Below are positions 11,808 to 22,994 of a DNA stretch of 64,000 bases, in pieces. A program made the position numbers and the translations under genes. The DNA is from Chamaelirium japonicum (taxonomy: Eukaryota; Streptophyta; Magnoliopsida; Liliales; Melanthiaceae). Below the pieces are notes generated by a model. It made no database searches. It was not told where the DNA came from and worked only from the letters and a program-made list of their open reading frames with translations. Numbering within the stretch: position 1 is the stretch's first letter; each line of letters starts with the position of its first letter. The DNA lies in assembly GCA_947650365.1 (NCBI GenBank), contig OX393550.1:70801978-70865977 (forward strand), read 5' to 3'.

Positions 11808-13008
11808 TGATGCAGACGAGCCCTACGTGTAGATTTTCACAGCTGATGGCGTATTTTGATTCCCTACGGAGATCCAGGAAGCCGATTGCCAATCCGTCTG
11901 CATCATTGGAGAGCTATTTCGATTGCCTACGACTTTGGTTTGTACTTTTTGTCGATCCGACTGACGGATCTTGAGTTATTTATGTTTTTATTTCTGGTTA
12001 GGGTAGGTGCGAGCCATGTTCGTATCCGGTTCGAGCCACAGATGCCGAACTGACTCATTTATATATTTGGGTTTTAACCGTAAGATCTTAAGTCGATTTA
12101 GATCTCAATGGATGAAATTCAAAGGGAGTCAAGAAGCCCTAAAAGCCCATGCCGATCCCTTTCACCCGTCCGCCTCTCTCTTCCCACGGCAAGACCCGCG
12201 CGGACACGCCTCGGGAAGCGTGCCCACGTCCCCTCTTTCCTTTTTTTCCGTGCGGATGCGCTCTCTCTTTCTTTCCTTTTTCATTGTTGTTTCCCACCCT
12301 ATAAAGCCCTACAAACCCTAATTGAAGGGGGGCGATGACTGATGAATTGAAACCCTAGAACGGAGAAGCGGAATCGCTTGTTCGACGTCTCATCCGAAGA
12401 ATCCTCTTGCTTCTAGTCGTCTTCTTCTCTCCGCAAGCTTCTTCCTCATCGCCATGCCCTCGTCTACGACTTCGCAGAAGATCGACGCGGAGATCATCTC
12501 TTCTACAAGATCAAATCATCTCGGCTTCTTCATCCTTTTCTTCCGGACCACGCCTCCTCTTCCACCCATTCATCTACAACAACGGAGCCTTTGATCGCGG
12601 CCGGCATGGACCAAAGCACGGTTTGAATCGTCCCTCGATATTTTCACGTGATAACATCCCCTTTCAATCCAGCCTATTGCTGATTTTAATTAGGGTTTCA
12701 AAATACTTGGCTTCTGAAGAATCTCATCCATTAGGTTTACTATCGCTTAGATCTGTGTTTTATCTTTGAGACTTGGCTTTATATTTGAGATCTTGTTAGC
12801 ACTTTATTGCTGGAATTTATTTATAAAAGCTGGAATTAATCATTCTCATGTCAGTTTTATTGCTTCGTTAAATTAAACTTGTTTGGGCATGATTGGATGA
12901 TGATTAGGGTTCTTAGTCTTTGCTGAAATTTGACTAAAGACGTGCGAAATCTATCTTTAATTGTTTAAAATTCAGCACTTGAGTTCTTTTAAGCATCCGT
13001 CTGCATCA
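11808..13008 (+). repeat. Element A 5' LTR
   Basis: 1,201 bp, TGATGCAG to CTGCATCA. It matches the split 3' LTR (15816-16159 plus 37460-38307) over its length with scattered differences. A TATAAAG box at 12300-12306 is followed by ACAAACCCTAATTGAAGG and a typical plant leader. Short open frames here are not genes. Confidence 0.9.
12300..12306 (+). promoter_or_regulatory. TATA box of element A LTR promoter
   Basis: TATAAAG lies about 490 bp into the LTR, between a CT-rich upstream region and an AAACCCTA-containing leader. The same box is kept at about 37,600 in the 3' LTR. It would set the U3/R boundary shortly downstream. Assignment is by sequence and position only. Confidence 0.6.
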
Positions 13009-13011
13009 AGT

Positions 13012-13023
13012 TGGTATCAGAGC
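13012..13023 (+). other. Primer-binding site of element A
   Basis: TGGTATCAGAGC, three bases after the end of the 5' LTR. This is the standard plant site complementary to the 3' end of initiator methionyl-tRNA. It fixes the sense strand and the LTR boundary. Confidence 0.9.
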
Positions 13024-13241
13024 GCACTAGTCGTCGCATTCTTACGCAACGGCCGGTTCTCTTCCATCATTCGCATCATTGTGTGCTTGCTGAATTTTTT
13101 TTTTATTATTTTCCTTCTTTTCATTTTAGTTTTCGTGTCTTTACATTAATTAGAAAACTAACATCCCGTGTGTTCGCATCCATATTAGGATCATCCCTTT
13201 CTCTCTGTAGTGAGTTGATAGCATCTTCTAGAGAATCTCCA

Positions 13242-14609
13242 ATGGCTGAACCACCAAGACAACCTTCCCCACCCCGCACTTGGCAAGAAGCCTTCAAAAG
13301 GCAACAAGACAACCTTCCCCACCCCGCACTTGGCAAGATGCCTTCAAAAGGCAACAAGCAAACATGGATAGGCTTCAGACTCAGATCGAAGTCTTGACCT
13401 TGGCCTTCACCACTTCCCAAAATCCACCTCGACCCCATCGAGAGCACAGGGCTAGAGCGTCTCCAGAGCGTAGTGAGTTAGATCTTGAGTCAGGAGGTGA
13501 TAGTGTCAGTTCATCTGACGGGTCTGATAGGCACAGTAGGGGAACTCATAGGAGAACAAAATCCCATTGGGGTTGGGATCAGCGTATCAAAATCGAAATT
13601 CCTGAGTTTGAAGGTAGGATGGATCCTGAAGAGTTCTTAGATTGGGCAGAGAGAATCGATCAGTATTTTGAGTGGAAGGAAATCCCCCAAGACAAACAAG
13701 TCAAGTTTGTTAGTCTCAAATTGAAAGGTCATGCACTGGTCTGGTGGAGACAGTTGCAGACCACGAGGGTTAGAAAGGGGAAAGGCAAGATTTTCACTTG
13801 GACACACATGAGGGGAAAAATGCAACAGAAGTTCGTCCCTTCTGATTTCAAACAGTGTGTTCCAAAAATTTCAAAGCCTACGACAAGAGCATAAGTCAGT
13901 GGACGATTACACCAACGAGTTCTACAAACTCCAGGCTCGCAATGATCTGCATGAAGATGAAGAGCAGAGCGTCGCTAGGTACGTCAATGGTCTTAAGCCC
14001 TCAATTCAAGAGGTGGTGTCCCTTCATGACTTGTATTAGGTCAATGATGCACACAATCGGGCTAAGAAAGTTGAGTCTCACCACTCCCGATCTGCGTGCC
14101 GACGTTATGACAACACTAAGGCACCATCCGGATCTGTTAGTAAACCAATCCCTGGACCTTCCCCTGTAGCTGGTGCAGTTCATACACCCACTGAGAAGGG
14201 TAAAGGAGTCTTAGGAACCAACCCGAGCACGATGAAGTGTTTCAAGTACAACCAACCGGGTCACAAATCAGCCAATTGTCATCGACATCAATTCAATCCA
14301 CAGACAAATTTCGCGGATAATGAAGAGGGCAGTCATGAGTCTGAGGGCGAGAACTTTAATGAGTTGGTCTTGGAGGGGGAGTACATGACTGCCCCACTAT
14401 TAGTTATTCACCAGTCTCCATCACCCCAGGCACCTAAAGCGTTACTACCCCACGAGCTCTGTGGAGGACCCCCAAAGCCACATTGCAAGAACCAGAGATT
14501 CGAGCTGTTCCGAACAGTCTGCACTGTCAATGGCATGGACCTTTGTGTCTTGATAGATGGGTGTTGCACCACCAACTTAATCGGTGAAGGGATAGTCCTG
14601 ATTCTCTAG
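13242..14609 (+). pseudogene. Element A gag with zinc knuckle and start of protease, frameshifted
   Basis: The likely start is ATG at 13242 (MAEPPRQPSPPRTWQEAFKR). A 50-bp tandem duplication at 13261-13360 shifts the frame right after the start. The retrotransposon gag domain follows (IKIEIPEFEGRMDPEEFLDW ... LKGHALVWW, 13580-13750). A second frameshift lies near 13856 and an in-frame TAG at 14037. A CCHC-like knuckle (CFKYNQPGHKSANC) is at about 14,238-14,280, and VLIDGCCTTNLIGE at about 14,550 corresponds to the protease active site, with DGC in place of the usual D-S/G-G. A TAG at 14607 ends the frame. Gag would package element RNA; this copy cannot make an intact protein. Confidence 0.8.
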
Positions 14610-14666
14610 GGCCAACGGATTGGCACCTTAAAGACGCTCAGGAGCAAGAAGTGGAAAGTCAAGCTA

Positions 14667-15803
14667 TTGGCTCACCCTTACAAAACATCTTGGCTAGACA
14701 ACACCACGAGCAAACTAGTGACTCATTGTTGTTTGGCTAAGTTGTCAATTGGGCTGCAATATCGAGATGAGGTTTGGTGTGATGTCCTTCCCTTGGAAGT
14801 AGCAGATATTATCCTTGGGCGTCCATGGCAGTTCGACCGAGATGCACTACATCACGAAAAAGCCAACACCTATACTTTCCTTAAGGACGACATCAACGTC
14901 ACCTTATGGCCCACGTGTTTTAAGAGACACCGATCCCACGAACCTAAAACTCTTCTGAGTCAAAGTCATCTCATACCACCATTTGCAGATAATTTAATAG
15001 GGTGTTCTTCTGATTCACTAATAGTTGAGAAGGGGTTAAGCAACATCTTGCATTACATCGCATGCACATCGCATTTAGAATCTGTAGGCATCACTTGCAC
15101 TCACATTCATCATTTGCTTGACATCTTTACATTAACAGTCCCTTCATGTATGCATCCATATTATCGACCAAGTGTTGAATTGAGGATTAAGGAAGATTTT
15201 GCTATGCTTGTTCACTTTTCAATGCTGGGTACTTATGAGCCGTGCTTTCAGATTTCGAAAAGCCCATCATTTTTACTTTTTCAAAGTCATAACAAGTGGC
15301 ATGATGAGTTATTTAATCTCTTATTTTATTCACTAAATCCAGACAATGACGGCTTGACATATCTTCTTAGTCTAGGATCCACTTGTTTTGCCACGTGCGC
15401 AGGCCACTTTGAGCAACACATATTGCACCCGCAACCCATGGCCTCTCAAAGGAACCATAGCATATTGTGCAAGCCGATGACCCACAATATATTATGCTCC
15501 CGCGGCCTTTCCTTTCATATGTCTTTTGAATTTCACGTCAACCTATATTCCTATTATCACATGAAATTATCTGGATATCTTGACGATCTTTTCGTGCCGA
15601 TGAGGATGTTGGTTTTGGCTTTCAGGTCTTTGCTTGGCGTTGATGGGCAAGGGATGCCAGATGAAGTCGCTGAGTATCTGATGCTGATTACTTGGCCACC
15701 GGACCCGAGAGAGCAGTTGGAACAAATGCAGAAGTTGCGCCTGCTTCCAGGAGAGAATCCACCGGATCCAGGACCTTATTCGACAGGAGTCGAGTTATCT
15801 TGA
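14667..15803 (+). CDS. Element A: protease C-terminal part plus conserved region of unknown function
   Basis: An uninterrupted frame of 378 codons. Residues 1-90 are the rest of the retropepsin domain (ILGRPWQFD, then TYTFLKDDINVTLWP). From about residue 108 (IPPFADNLIGCSS) to the stop lies a region of about 270 residues that I do not recognise, rich in His, Cys, Ser and aromatic residues (e.g. CFATCAGHFEQH, SRGLSFHMSFEFHV), ending PPDPGPYSTGVELS shortly before the polypurine tract. Reverse transcriptase should be here in an autonomous element. Element C carries a homologous region at 25074-25994. In 44 codons compared by eye, changes are 11 synonymous and 9 non-synonymous, which suggests past selection on the protein. 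Confidence 0.6.
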   Translation: MAHPYKTSWLDNTTSKLVTHCCLAKLSIGLQYRDEVWCDVLPLEVADIILGRPWQFDRDALHHEKANTYTFLKDDINVTLWPTCFKRHRSHEPKTLLSQSHLIPPFADNLIGCSSDSLIVEKGLSNILHYIACTSHLESVGITCTHIHHLLDIFTLTVPSCMHPYYRPSVELRIKEDFAMLVHFSMLGTYEPCFQISKSPSFLLFQSHNKWHDELFNLLFYSLNPDNDGLTYLLSLGSTCFATCAGHFEQHILHPQPMASQRNHSILCKPMTHNILCSRGLSFHMSFEFHVNLYSYYHMKLSGYLDDLFVPMRMLVLAFRSLLGVDGQGMPDEVAEYLMLITWPPDPREQLEQMQKLRLLPGENPPDPGPYSTGVELS

Positions 15804-15815
15804 GTCCGGGGGACT
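15803..15815 (+). other. Polypurine tract of element A
   Basis: AGTCCGGGGGACT sits directly before the 3' LTR start at 15816. Element C has the same tract in reverse at 25062-25074. It primes plus-strand DNA synthesis. Confidence 0.75.
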
Positions 15816-16159
15816 TGATGCAAACAAGCCCTACATGCAGATTTTCACAGCTGATGGCGTATTTTGATTCCCTACGGAGATCCAGGAAGCCGATCGCCAA
15901 TCCGTCTGCATCATTGGAGAGCTATTTCGATTGCCTACGACTTTGGTTTTTACTTTTTGTCGATCCGACTGACGGATCTTGAGTTATTTATGTTTTTATT
16001 TCTGGTTAGGGTAGGTGCGAGCCATGTTCGTATCCGGTTCGAGCCACAGATGCCGAACTGACTCATTTCTACGGTTGGGTTTTAAGGATCTTAAGTCGAT
16101 TTAGATCTCAAAGGATGAGATTCAAAGGGAGTCAAGAAGCCCTAAAAGCCCATGCCGAT
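15816..16159 (+). repeat. Element A 3' LTR, left part
   Basis: 344 bp matching 11808 onward of the 5' LTR, cut at CCGAT (16155-16159) where element B inserted. The matching sequence resumes after the repeated CCGAT at 37455-37459. Confidence 0.9.
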
Positions 16160-18182
16160 TGTATGCGCGGAAAAGGTATGGGTCGTCTTTATTGCGCAAA
16201 ACCAGATTACAAGTGTGGCCGGGACCCGGGTGGCTCGGGTGTAGCGAGTCCGGGTTGCGGCGAGTGTTGATCAGGAGATTGTGGGAGAGATCCTCTGGAG
16301 GGTTCCTTTGATCCGCGTCTCCACGTGGTGTTCGTGCGAGAGCTCTGAAGGGGTTGCCCAGGACAGAGGTCTTTACAGGGTGAGGGTTTTGGAGAGGCTA
16401 AGGAATGTCCACCGTTGCTTTGTCCCTTCCGTGCTTCGCGCTTTCTCGGCTAGGGGATTTTCGGCTTCGTTCCTCGGTCTTCGTGTCTTCGTCGCTCCTT
16501 GCTTGACCTCGGCGTCCTTGATCGTCGATTCGCGGCGTCGATCGTGCTTTTGGCGTCGGCTTTGGCTTTGGCTTTTTGGCTTTGGCTTGGCTCCGGCGTG
16601 GCTCTGGCTTTTGCTTTGCTTCGGTGCTTGCGCTTGGACGTAGCCGGGAGAGACTTGCGATGTTTTCGTTCTTCCGGACTTCGCGTCGTATCGGCTAGAA
16701 CGTGCGGTGCTTTTGCTCGTGGCCGGCGTAGTCGCTTGGCTTTGGCACTTGCGTTGCTTTGGCGCGGGCTTTACTAGGGCTTTGCTTTGGCTTCTTGCGT
16801 TGGGTTTAGCTTCAGCGTCAACTCGGTCTTCTTCTTCGAACGACGTAGGCTACTTCTCCGGTGCTTCGACGGTTTGGGTATCGGCTGGACTTCTCATCTT
16901 CTCCGGGCTTCCTCGGAGTCGAAGAATGCTTTCGAAGATAGTGGGAGTAGCACCGATCTCCGTGCGACGGTTGTAGCGTCGGCTTTTGTTGATGAAGACG
17001 GCGAGGGTAGCGACGGTCTCCGTGCGACGGTTGTAGCGTCGGCTTTTGTTGATGAAGACGGCGGGGGTAGCGACGGTCTTCGTGCGACGGTTGTAGCATC
17101 GGCTTTTGTTGATGAAGACGGCGGGGGTAGCGACGCTTCAGGCGGTCTGCTCCAGGCTTTCTTCTTCGTGGATGGCGCAGACGTTTGTCGAAGGCGACGG
17201 GGTGATGACGCTTCGTTTCTCTTCTCCGGGCTTTGGAGCTTGATCGGAGTGGAGGATTTGTTGGAGCCGACGAGGTAGTGCCGCTCCGAGCTTCTTCTCC
17301 GGCCTTTGCTTATGGCGTCTTCGGAGTCGAAGGGTCTTCTTCTCCGAGCTTTCTTCTTCGTGCACGGAGTCGAAGTCTTGATCTTCGTGTGCAAGGGTCT
17401 TCACGTCGATGAGGGCTTTCAATGGACTAAGCCGATCCCGAAGGGACAGGCTTGCCCGTGCCTCGTGAAGCCTTGGGTCGATGAAGGAGCGTCTCCTCTT
17501 CTGCAGAGCTCCCGCACTTCGTCTTCAATCTTCGACCTCTTGAGCCTTCCCCCTCCCCCTCTATTTATAGGCAAAAGGAGGGGGGAGATATGGGAAGTTC
17601 TTAATTTTAAATCCCTTTAATATCTCCCGCTTAATTACCCGGGATTTATTCATCCATTGATGAGGGGAATAACATTTATTTGTTTTCCTTTTCTGGCGGG
17701 GCAATTATGGCTGGATTTTGCACACGAAATCGATGGCGATCAGGCTTTTCTTCTTGTCCGTCGGATCGAGGGATCGGCGCAGATCCACATGTGCGCAGAC
17801 GTCATACGCAACCTCCCCCCGCGCATGGCGGTGTTTATTTCCTTTTCTTTCTTCTCTTTCGGTTTCTTTTCTTTCCTTTTCTTTTCTTTCCTTTCTTTTC
17901 TTTTTCCTTGCAGGGCCGGCCGGCCCCATGGGGTTCGGGTCCAAGTAGGGGCCGGCCCCATGGGGTTTGGACCCTAGTAGGGGCCGGTCCCCCTTAAGTG
18001 TGGGGTCCGCTCCTCTTTTGCTGGGTGCGAGTCGGGTCCGGGTCCGCACTGGTGCGTGCAAGTCGGGTTTGCATCCACGTTGGCACTCGTAAGTCGGGTC
18101 CGAGTCGAAGCGCGCGTCGGGTTTGCATCCGCGTTGGCACACGTAAGTCGGGTCCGGGTCAGACGAAATTTGTGTGTCTACA
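16160..18182 (-). repeat. Element B 3' LTR
   Basis: 2,023 bp, nearly identical to 35437-37454 (2,018 bp) with scattered substitutions. It is GC-rich with long spurious frames on both strands. It contains the 60-bp tandem repeats (16965-17145) and a minus-strand TATA box at about 17,561-17,570. The plus-strand right end is GTGTCTACA at 18182. Confidence 0.9.
16965..17145. repeat. 60-bp tandem repeats inside element B LTR (three units)
   Basis: CGACGGTTGTAGC(G/A)TCGG recurs at 16967, 17027 and 17087, exactly 60 bp apart, with GATGAAGACGGCG in each unit. Because 60 is a multiple of three and the units lack stops, both strands stay open and produce repeated peptides that are very unlikely to be real proteins. 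The other LTR has the same three units at about 36,237-36,410, so the array predates insertion of B. Confidence 0.9.
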
Positions 18183-18195
18183 AATTCCCCCTCAA
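18183..18195 (-). other. Polypurine tract of element B
   Basis: On the minus strand TTGAGGGGGAATT abuts the 3' LTR at 18182. This confirms that the element's sense strand is minus. Confidence 0.85.
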
Positions 18196-19364
18196 GGACG
18201 AGTGCGTCGGTGAGAACGTGTAAGGTTTGGACACGTAGGAATCGTAGAGCGCTTGTCCTTGATTCCTTTTGTGGGCGGGGTTGGAGGTCTATTTAAGGAC
18301 CCCTACCCCCTTCATCCGCCATTGTGCTTCTTTGCGAAGGTTCTGCCGGCTTCTGGAGACCGCCGTCGGAAGAGAGCTGCCTGGGGTTGCACGCGACTTG
18401 CTCCGTCTTTCCGGTGTCGCCTCTTTCGTCGGCGGCGATGGTGCGCGATTTAGAGGTCGTTGCGAAGACGGGCTCGAAGCGACGATGCGGCGAGGACCGA
18501 GGCGGGGAGATGGAGGAGTGCGGCTGAGGTGCGGGCCGCCTTCGCCGCCTCTCTCTTCCTCCTCCTTCTTCTTCTTCTTCTTCTTCTTCTTCTTCTTCTT
18601 CTCCTTTTCCTTTTTCTTTTTCCTTTTCTTTCTTCTCTTTCTTCTTTCTTTTTTTTTTCTTTCTTCTTCTTCGGCTCCGGCCCGTAGAAGCAGCAGCGGG
18701 GCCGGCGCACGGGGCTGCGGTGCGGTGGCGCGCAGGAGGCGGCGGCGGCGCGAGGGGCGGGCGGCGGCCGGCGTGCAGGGCGTCGGGCGCGGGGGCCGGG
18801 TCCGACGGCAGCGGGCGCGGGGGCCGGGTCCAACGGCTGCGGGTGCGGGGGCCGGGTTCGGCGGCTGCGGGGCGGCGACGGTTTGGTCGGGGCCCGGCCC
18901 CGATCGGCTCGGAGAAGGGAAGGGGCAGCGCCCCCCCCCCCCCCCTCTCTCTCTCTTTGCTGTCCGGTCCCTATTGGAGAGAGGGGGCTGCGGGCCCCCC
19001 CCCCCTTTTCCATTCTGTCTCTTTTTTTTTCTGGACTCCGAAGGCAGTGGTGGTAGCAGCGTCGGTCTGTGGCGCACGGGCTGCGACGCGGGTGCGGGTT
19101 GACTGGCGGGTGACACTGTGCCGTGTGGCGGCCGGGTGTGCAGGTGGCTGCGGCCCTGGCTGAGTGGCGCTGGCGTGGCGGGTCGATACGGGTGGTGTCG
19201 GCGCAGTCGGGCCGGCGCGATTGTGTCGGTGAAGTTGTGTGCGGACCCGCGGGAGCGCAGTGCGAAGGCTCGGGCGCAAATGGCGGCGTGACCTTGAGTC
19301 GGGCGGTCCTCCTGACAGGGGGGTGTGGGCCCCCCCTTTTTTTTTTTTTTGATACGCCCTTGTC
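18196..19364. other. Low-complexity leader between polypurine tract and antisense gene of B
   Basis: This segment contains a TTC/CTT microsatellite (about 18,551-18,665), GC-rich simple sequence (18,690-18,900), and C-runs at 18,931-18,946 and 18,997-19,006. Long frames on both strands (up to 364 codons) are biased-composition artefacts. By position it is the upstream region of the plus-strand antisense gene and may hold its promoter; I cannot point to a convincing TATA box. Confidence 0.5.
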
Positions 19365-22300
19365 TTGACTTGCTTCCCTTCATGGTCCTCCAGGGCTAGC
19401 GTATTTGAGAGTTTGACTTCTCCGGGGTGGATAGCTGGGGACCTCTCCGATGGGAGGAGGTGCCTTCGCTTCCCCTATACTCGGGTACACCGTTACCGCA
19501 ATTCGAGGCGGGAAGACCTTCTGTCGTTGCTCCGTGTCTTTGTCCACGAGCGCATCACGGAAGATGGAGTCGCAGATGCGACTTGTGGGATGCCGAAACT
19601 GAGCGAGAAGATCTACACTGACGAAGGGATTTCCATGAAGCTTCTCCGGCCGAGTTTGAGTACTCCGTTCCACCATTGTGATGAAGATTTCGTGCCTACG
19701 CCGGTTGTTGCCTCGAAGATATGCGCCCGACTGACCCGATGGGGTACCGATTCTTGGCCTCAGGGAGACGTCCAATACCTTTGCGGTTTTCGTGAATGGA
19801 TGGGCGAGCTCTACGAGGTCTTTGGCGCAGAACCCGAGATGAATTTATTAGCCAAGTTTCTGGCGCCGGCTTGTCGAGAATACAACCGTCCTGAGGGGAT
19901 GTACCGCGCACTTTGTGAGCTCTGGTGTCCGGCCACCAATACTTTCCTTACTGGAGCGGGGGACATAGGGATCTCACTTCGCGACGTCCACATCGTCTCC
20001 GGGTGTCCCGAAGTGCGGAATTACTACCAGGAGGAGGTGCCAGCTTTGAAGGATCTGTTGGACGGCAGCTTCGCTCCGAGTTCCTGCCTTCTTCTGTTCA
20101 AGGCATATGCTATCATCGCGGCGCAGGATCAGTCAGATCGAGTGCGTCCTTCTTCTTGGGTCGACTTTTGGTTCAGAGGCGAATATAGGTCGCCGGCACC
20201 TTCGGCCCATCCGATGTGGAAGATCGCTCAAATGAAAAGGCCTCCGCTTCGTTCTTTCGTGAGGCCCATTGATTCGTTGGCTCGGGAGAAGCACTCGATG
20301 GAAGGGAAGCAGTGTCCCTGGGAAATCCTCGGCTTGAGGCATGACAGCGAGGAGTGGAGAGCGGTTTACCGAGCCGCCGGGCTGGTTATCTTCCTCTGTC
20401 GGTTCGTGCTTCCCTGTTCTGGCGAGGTTATCCGTCCGGGGACCTTCCTTGCAGCTTCCAGGATGGCGAGGGGCGAGCTTTTCAATCTAGCCCCGGCCAT
20501 ATTATGCGCCTTGTACGGGGGTCTCAGCGGGACTTACTGGGACCTGTCTAGCTCGGATAAGGCCAAGGAGGAGCTTGGCCGGTCTGCTGCGTTCGGACCC
20601 TTGCATTAGTTGTATGGCTGGATAGCTCTGCATTTTCCAAAGGGAATTTTCACCAGACGCGGGCATCCAGCCGACCTGCCGTTCATGCCCGGGATAGGGG
20701 GGATTTTAAATGCCTTTATCAGTTGGGAGCGTCCGAGGGAGTGTGCTCGCACCCTTTTGAGGAAGATGGGAAGCGCCGATTTTGAATTTCTGTCAGAGCA
20801 TTCGGTACTGCCTTTGGAGAGGTCGACTGTTTACGACAACGAGGAGCTCCCGGACAACCTATACTGGAACATGGTCAGTTGCCGCCCTGGCTACTTGGTT
20901 TGGCGTAAGGGGGACGTGGTGGAGGTGGAGCAGTACTCCCCTCACCACTTCGCTCGCCAACAGGGATTTCGACAGGAAGTTCCTGGTATGCCTCAGCAGT
21001 TGCAGGGGCGCATCAGTCCGCAGGAGGGTTACCGCCTCTGGGCTTCTCTCTACGCTCGATTGACTGGCAGCAGCTTCTTCCCTGGGACCAAATCCGGGTT
21101 TCGGGACGCCGCCACTCCGGACTACTGCAAGTGGATTGAAGGGCGAGTTTCCCCTTTGCTTGCAAGTCTCCCGGTCGACGTCTTGGCGAGCAGCGAGTTT
21201 AGAAATTTCTGCTTTAACTATTCTGCGGGAGTGGAGGACCGCCGCCTCCGACTAGGGCTTCAGAGGGCGCAGAGGAGCTGTAGCCGTCTTTCCAGTGCTC
21301 GTCGTGTCCCTTCTTCAGCTCCGGTGTTAGACGTTGAGCCTACTAGTGCCCCGGGGGCATCCTGTTTCTCGAAGGCCGCTGTTGAGGGTGTTCCTCCCAA
21401 AAGAAGGAAGGTTTGCATTCCTCGCGGGATGGTTCCAAGGGTCCCTTGTCCGATGGAGGATACCGAGGAGCCTGGACTTCTGAAAGATGAGGTGATCCCT
21501 CCGTCTAGGGCTGCTTCGTCCGACCTTGCAGGTATGGAGTTCTCTTTATTTTATTTCTCTTCTATGCTCGGGAAGTTTCGTTACGCTGAGTAGTGTATCC
21601 TTTTTGGGCAGATTCCGTTATAGTGGTAGAGCGCGGGACGAACTCTCCGAAGGTGTCTCTCGGGCATTCGTCTACTGGCGCCGCGCAGGAAGTGCCTGGG
21701 GCATGTGGGCTAGATATCCCCCCGGATGATCTGGATCTCCTCGGGCTTTGCGGGGAGAACTTCCCTGGGGGCGATATCGATCTGGACGGGCATTGACGTT
21801 GACGCTTTGTCTTTCCATGAGGAAGCTGAAGTTTCGAGCGTCGACAAGCGGCCTTCCCCGGTTGCTGTACCCTCGTGCCCGTTGGAGGAGACGGTTGTTG
21901 CAGCGGTAGCGGCGGTTTCTCCAGTTCTGCCGCCCTCGTTGGTGCAGGCGGTTCCTATTGCGGCTGCAGCTGGAGGGAAAGTATTGCCTACCGACTCTGA
22001 GGCGCCTCGTCCAAGCTTAAAGCCGAGGAGCAGAGTTTCAGAGTTCCTTCTTGCGAGCTGCCGGCAGTATATCAAGTCGACGTTGGAGCCGTTCCAAGAT
22101 GCTGGCTTTGGCGCCCTCCAAGACTGGTGGTCGACGGATGGTGCAGAGTTTTGCGCGAGCCTGGAGGAGTTCAAAGTCGACAGTTCTTCTTTCGTCGTTC
22201 AGATGAACCTGCTCGTGACCGATAGCGAGGCCTATCGCTCCCGGCGAGCTTTACTAGAGGGGAGCTCCCCTTCTGAGTTGGAGGCCGATGAGGCGAGTTT

Positions 22301-22994
22301 GTGTCAGTCAGAGCACCAACTTGCGGAGGCCTCTTCCAGCCTGTCGAAGGCTCAAAGGAAGATGAGTCTGTGTGCGCCTCGCTTCGGAAGGCAGAGTCTC
22401 ATCTGGAGCGAGCTGAGGCTGCGGAGAGTGCTTTGAAGGCGAGTTACTTGAAGCAGCAGTCAGACTTGGCGACCCGTCCATAGTTACCAAATCGGACGTT
22501 TTTTTGAAAAAAACACGTATAGAACGCGTATCGATTCGAAGACGTAGTAAACAGAAAAAAAACTCGTTTTTTTGAAAAAAACTTCCGTACGCGTTTTATA
22601 CGCGTTTAAAACGGAAAAAACGCATATAAAACACGTATAAAACATATCGGGTTTGGTCCAGGTTTAAATTGGGTTCGGGTTTTATTTTATTCGTGCTTAA
22701 TAAACGCATATGCTATATGTTTTGAACTTTTGATTACTTAATGTTGGAAAATGACATATATACATACCTGGTATAATTTTTAAGATTTTTTTTGTTTTTT
22801 CCGATGTTTTCACGTTTTTTTCCCGTTTTCATCGTATCTTTCCGATTTTTTCCTTTGCCGTTTTTTTCCCGTTTTCCGACTTGGTAACTATGGGTCGTGA
22901 GCTTCTGGCCACTCGTCCCGAGGAACTTCAACGAGTGGAGGCGACTAGAGAGGAGTTACTGCGCCGACTTCGAGCTTTGGACACCTTCTTTTAG
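19365..22994 (+). pseudogene. Antisense plant mobile domain gene of element B, broken
   Basis: Runs opposite to gag-pol. Frame 19365-20609 carries a plant mobile domain (aminotransferase-like family): LCELWCPATNTFLTGAGDI and ISLRDVHIVSGCPE at about residues 178-215, then Trp-rich blocks. TAG at 20607-20609 interrupts, and the same frame continues to 21531. A GT-AG intron of 80 bp (21532-21611, GTATGG to GGGCAG) joins in phase to DSVIVVERG. Frameshifts follow near 21790 and 22375. The C terminus is a charged, probable coiled coil (RKAESHLERAEAAES ... LLRRLRALDTFF, stop 22992-22994), split by a MITE at 22478-22893. The start is unclear: there is no ATG in frame before 19590, and an acceptor-like CCTCCAG at about 19,395 suggests an upstream exon. 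Such antisense frames are known in Tat elements; their role is not established. Confidence 0.75.
22478..22893. mobile_element. MITE inserted in the antisense gene of B
   Basis: 416 bp with terminal inverted repeats: left CCATAGTTACCAAATCGGA, right in reverse CCATAGTTACCAAGTCGGA. The interior is AT-rich with repeated ACGCGTTTTATACGCG-type palindromic motifs and T-runs. It breaks the coding sequence between SDLATR and ELLATRPEEL. The target duplication is short and ambiguous (GT or CGT), so I do not assign a superfamily. No protein is encoded. Confidence 0.75.

Noticed and set aside
16281..17394. Overlapping frames in the element B LTR, repeated at 35,558-36,665
   Set aside because: Present in both LTR copies and explained by GC bias and the 60-bp tandem units; non-coding LTR sequence.
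18269..19383. Open frames of 277 codons (plus) and 364 codons (minus) over the same bases
   Set aside because: They lie on TTC repeats, C-runs and GC-rich simple sequence, encode poly-Lys/Glu, poly-Phe or Arg/Pro runs, and are open on both strands. No domain is visible.
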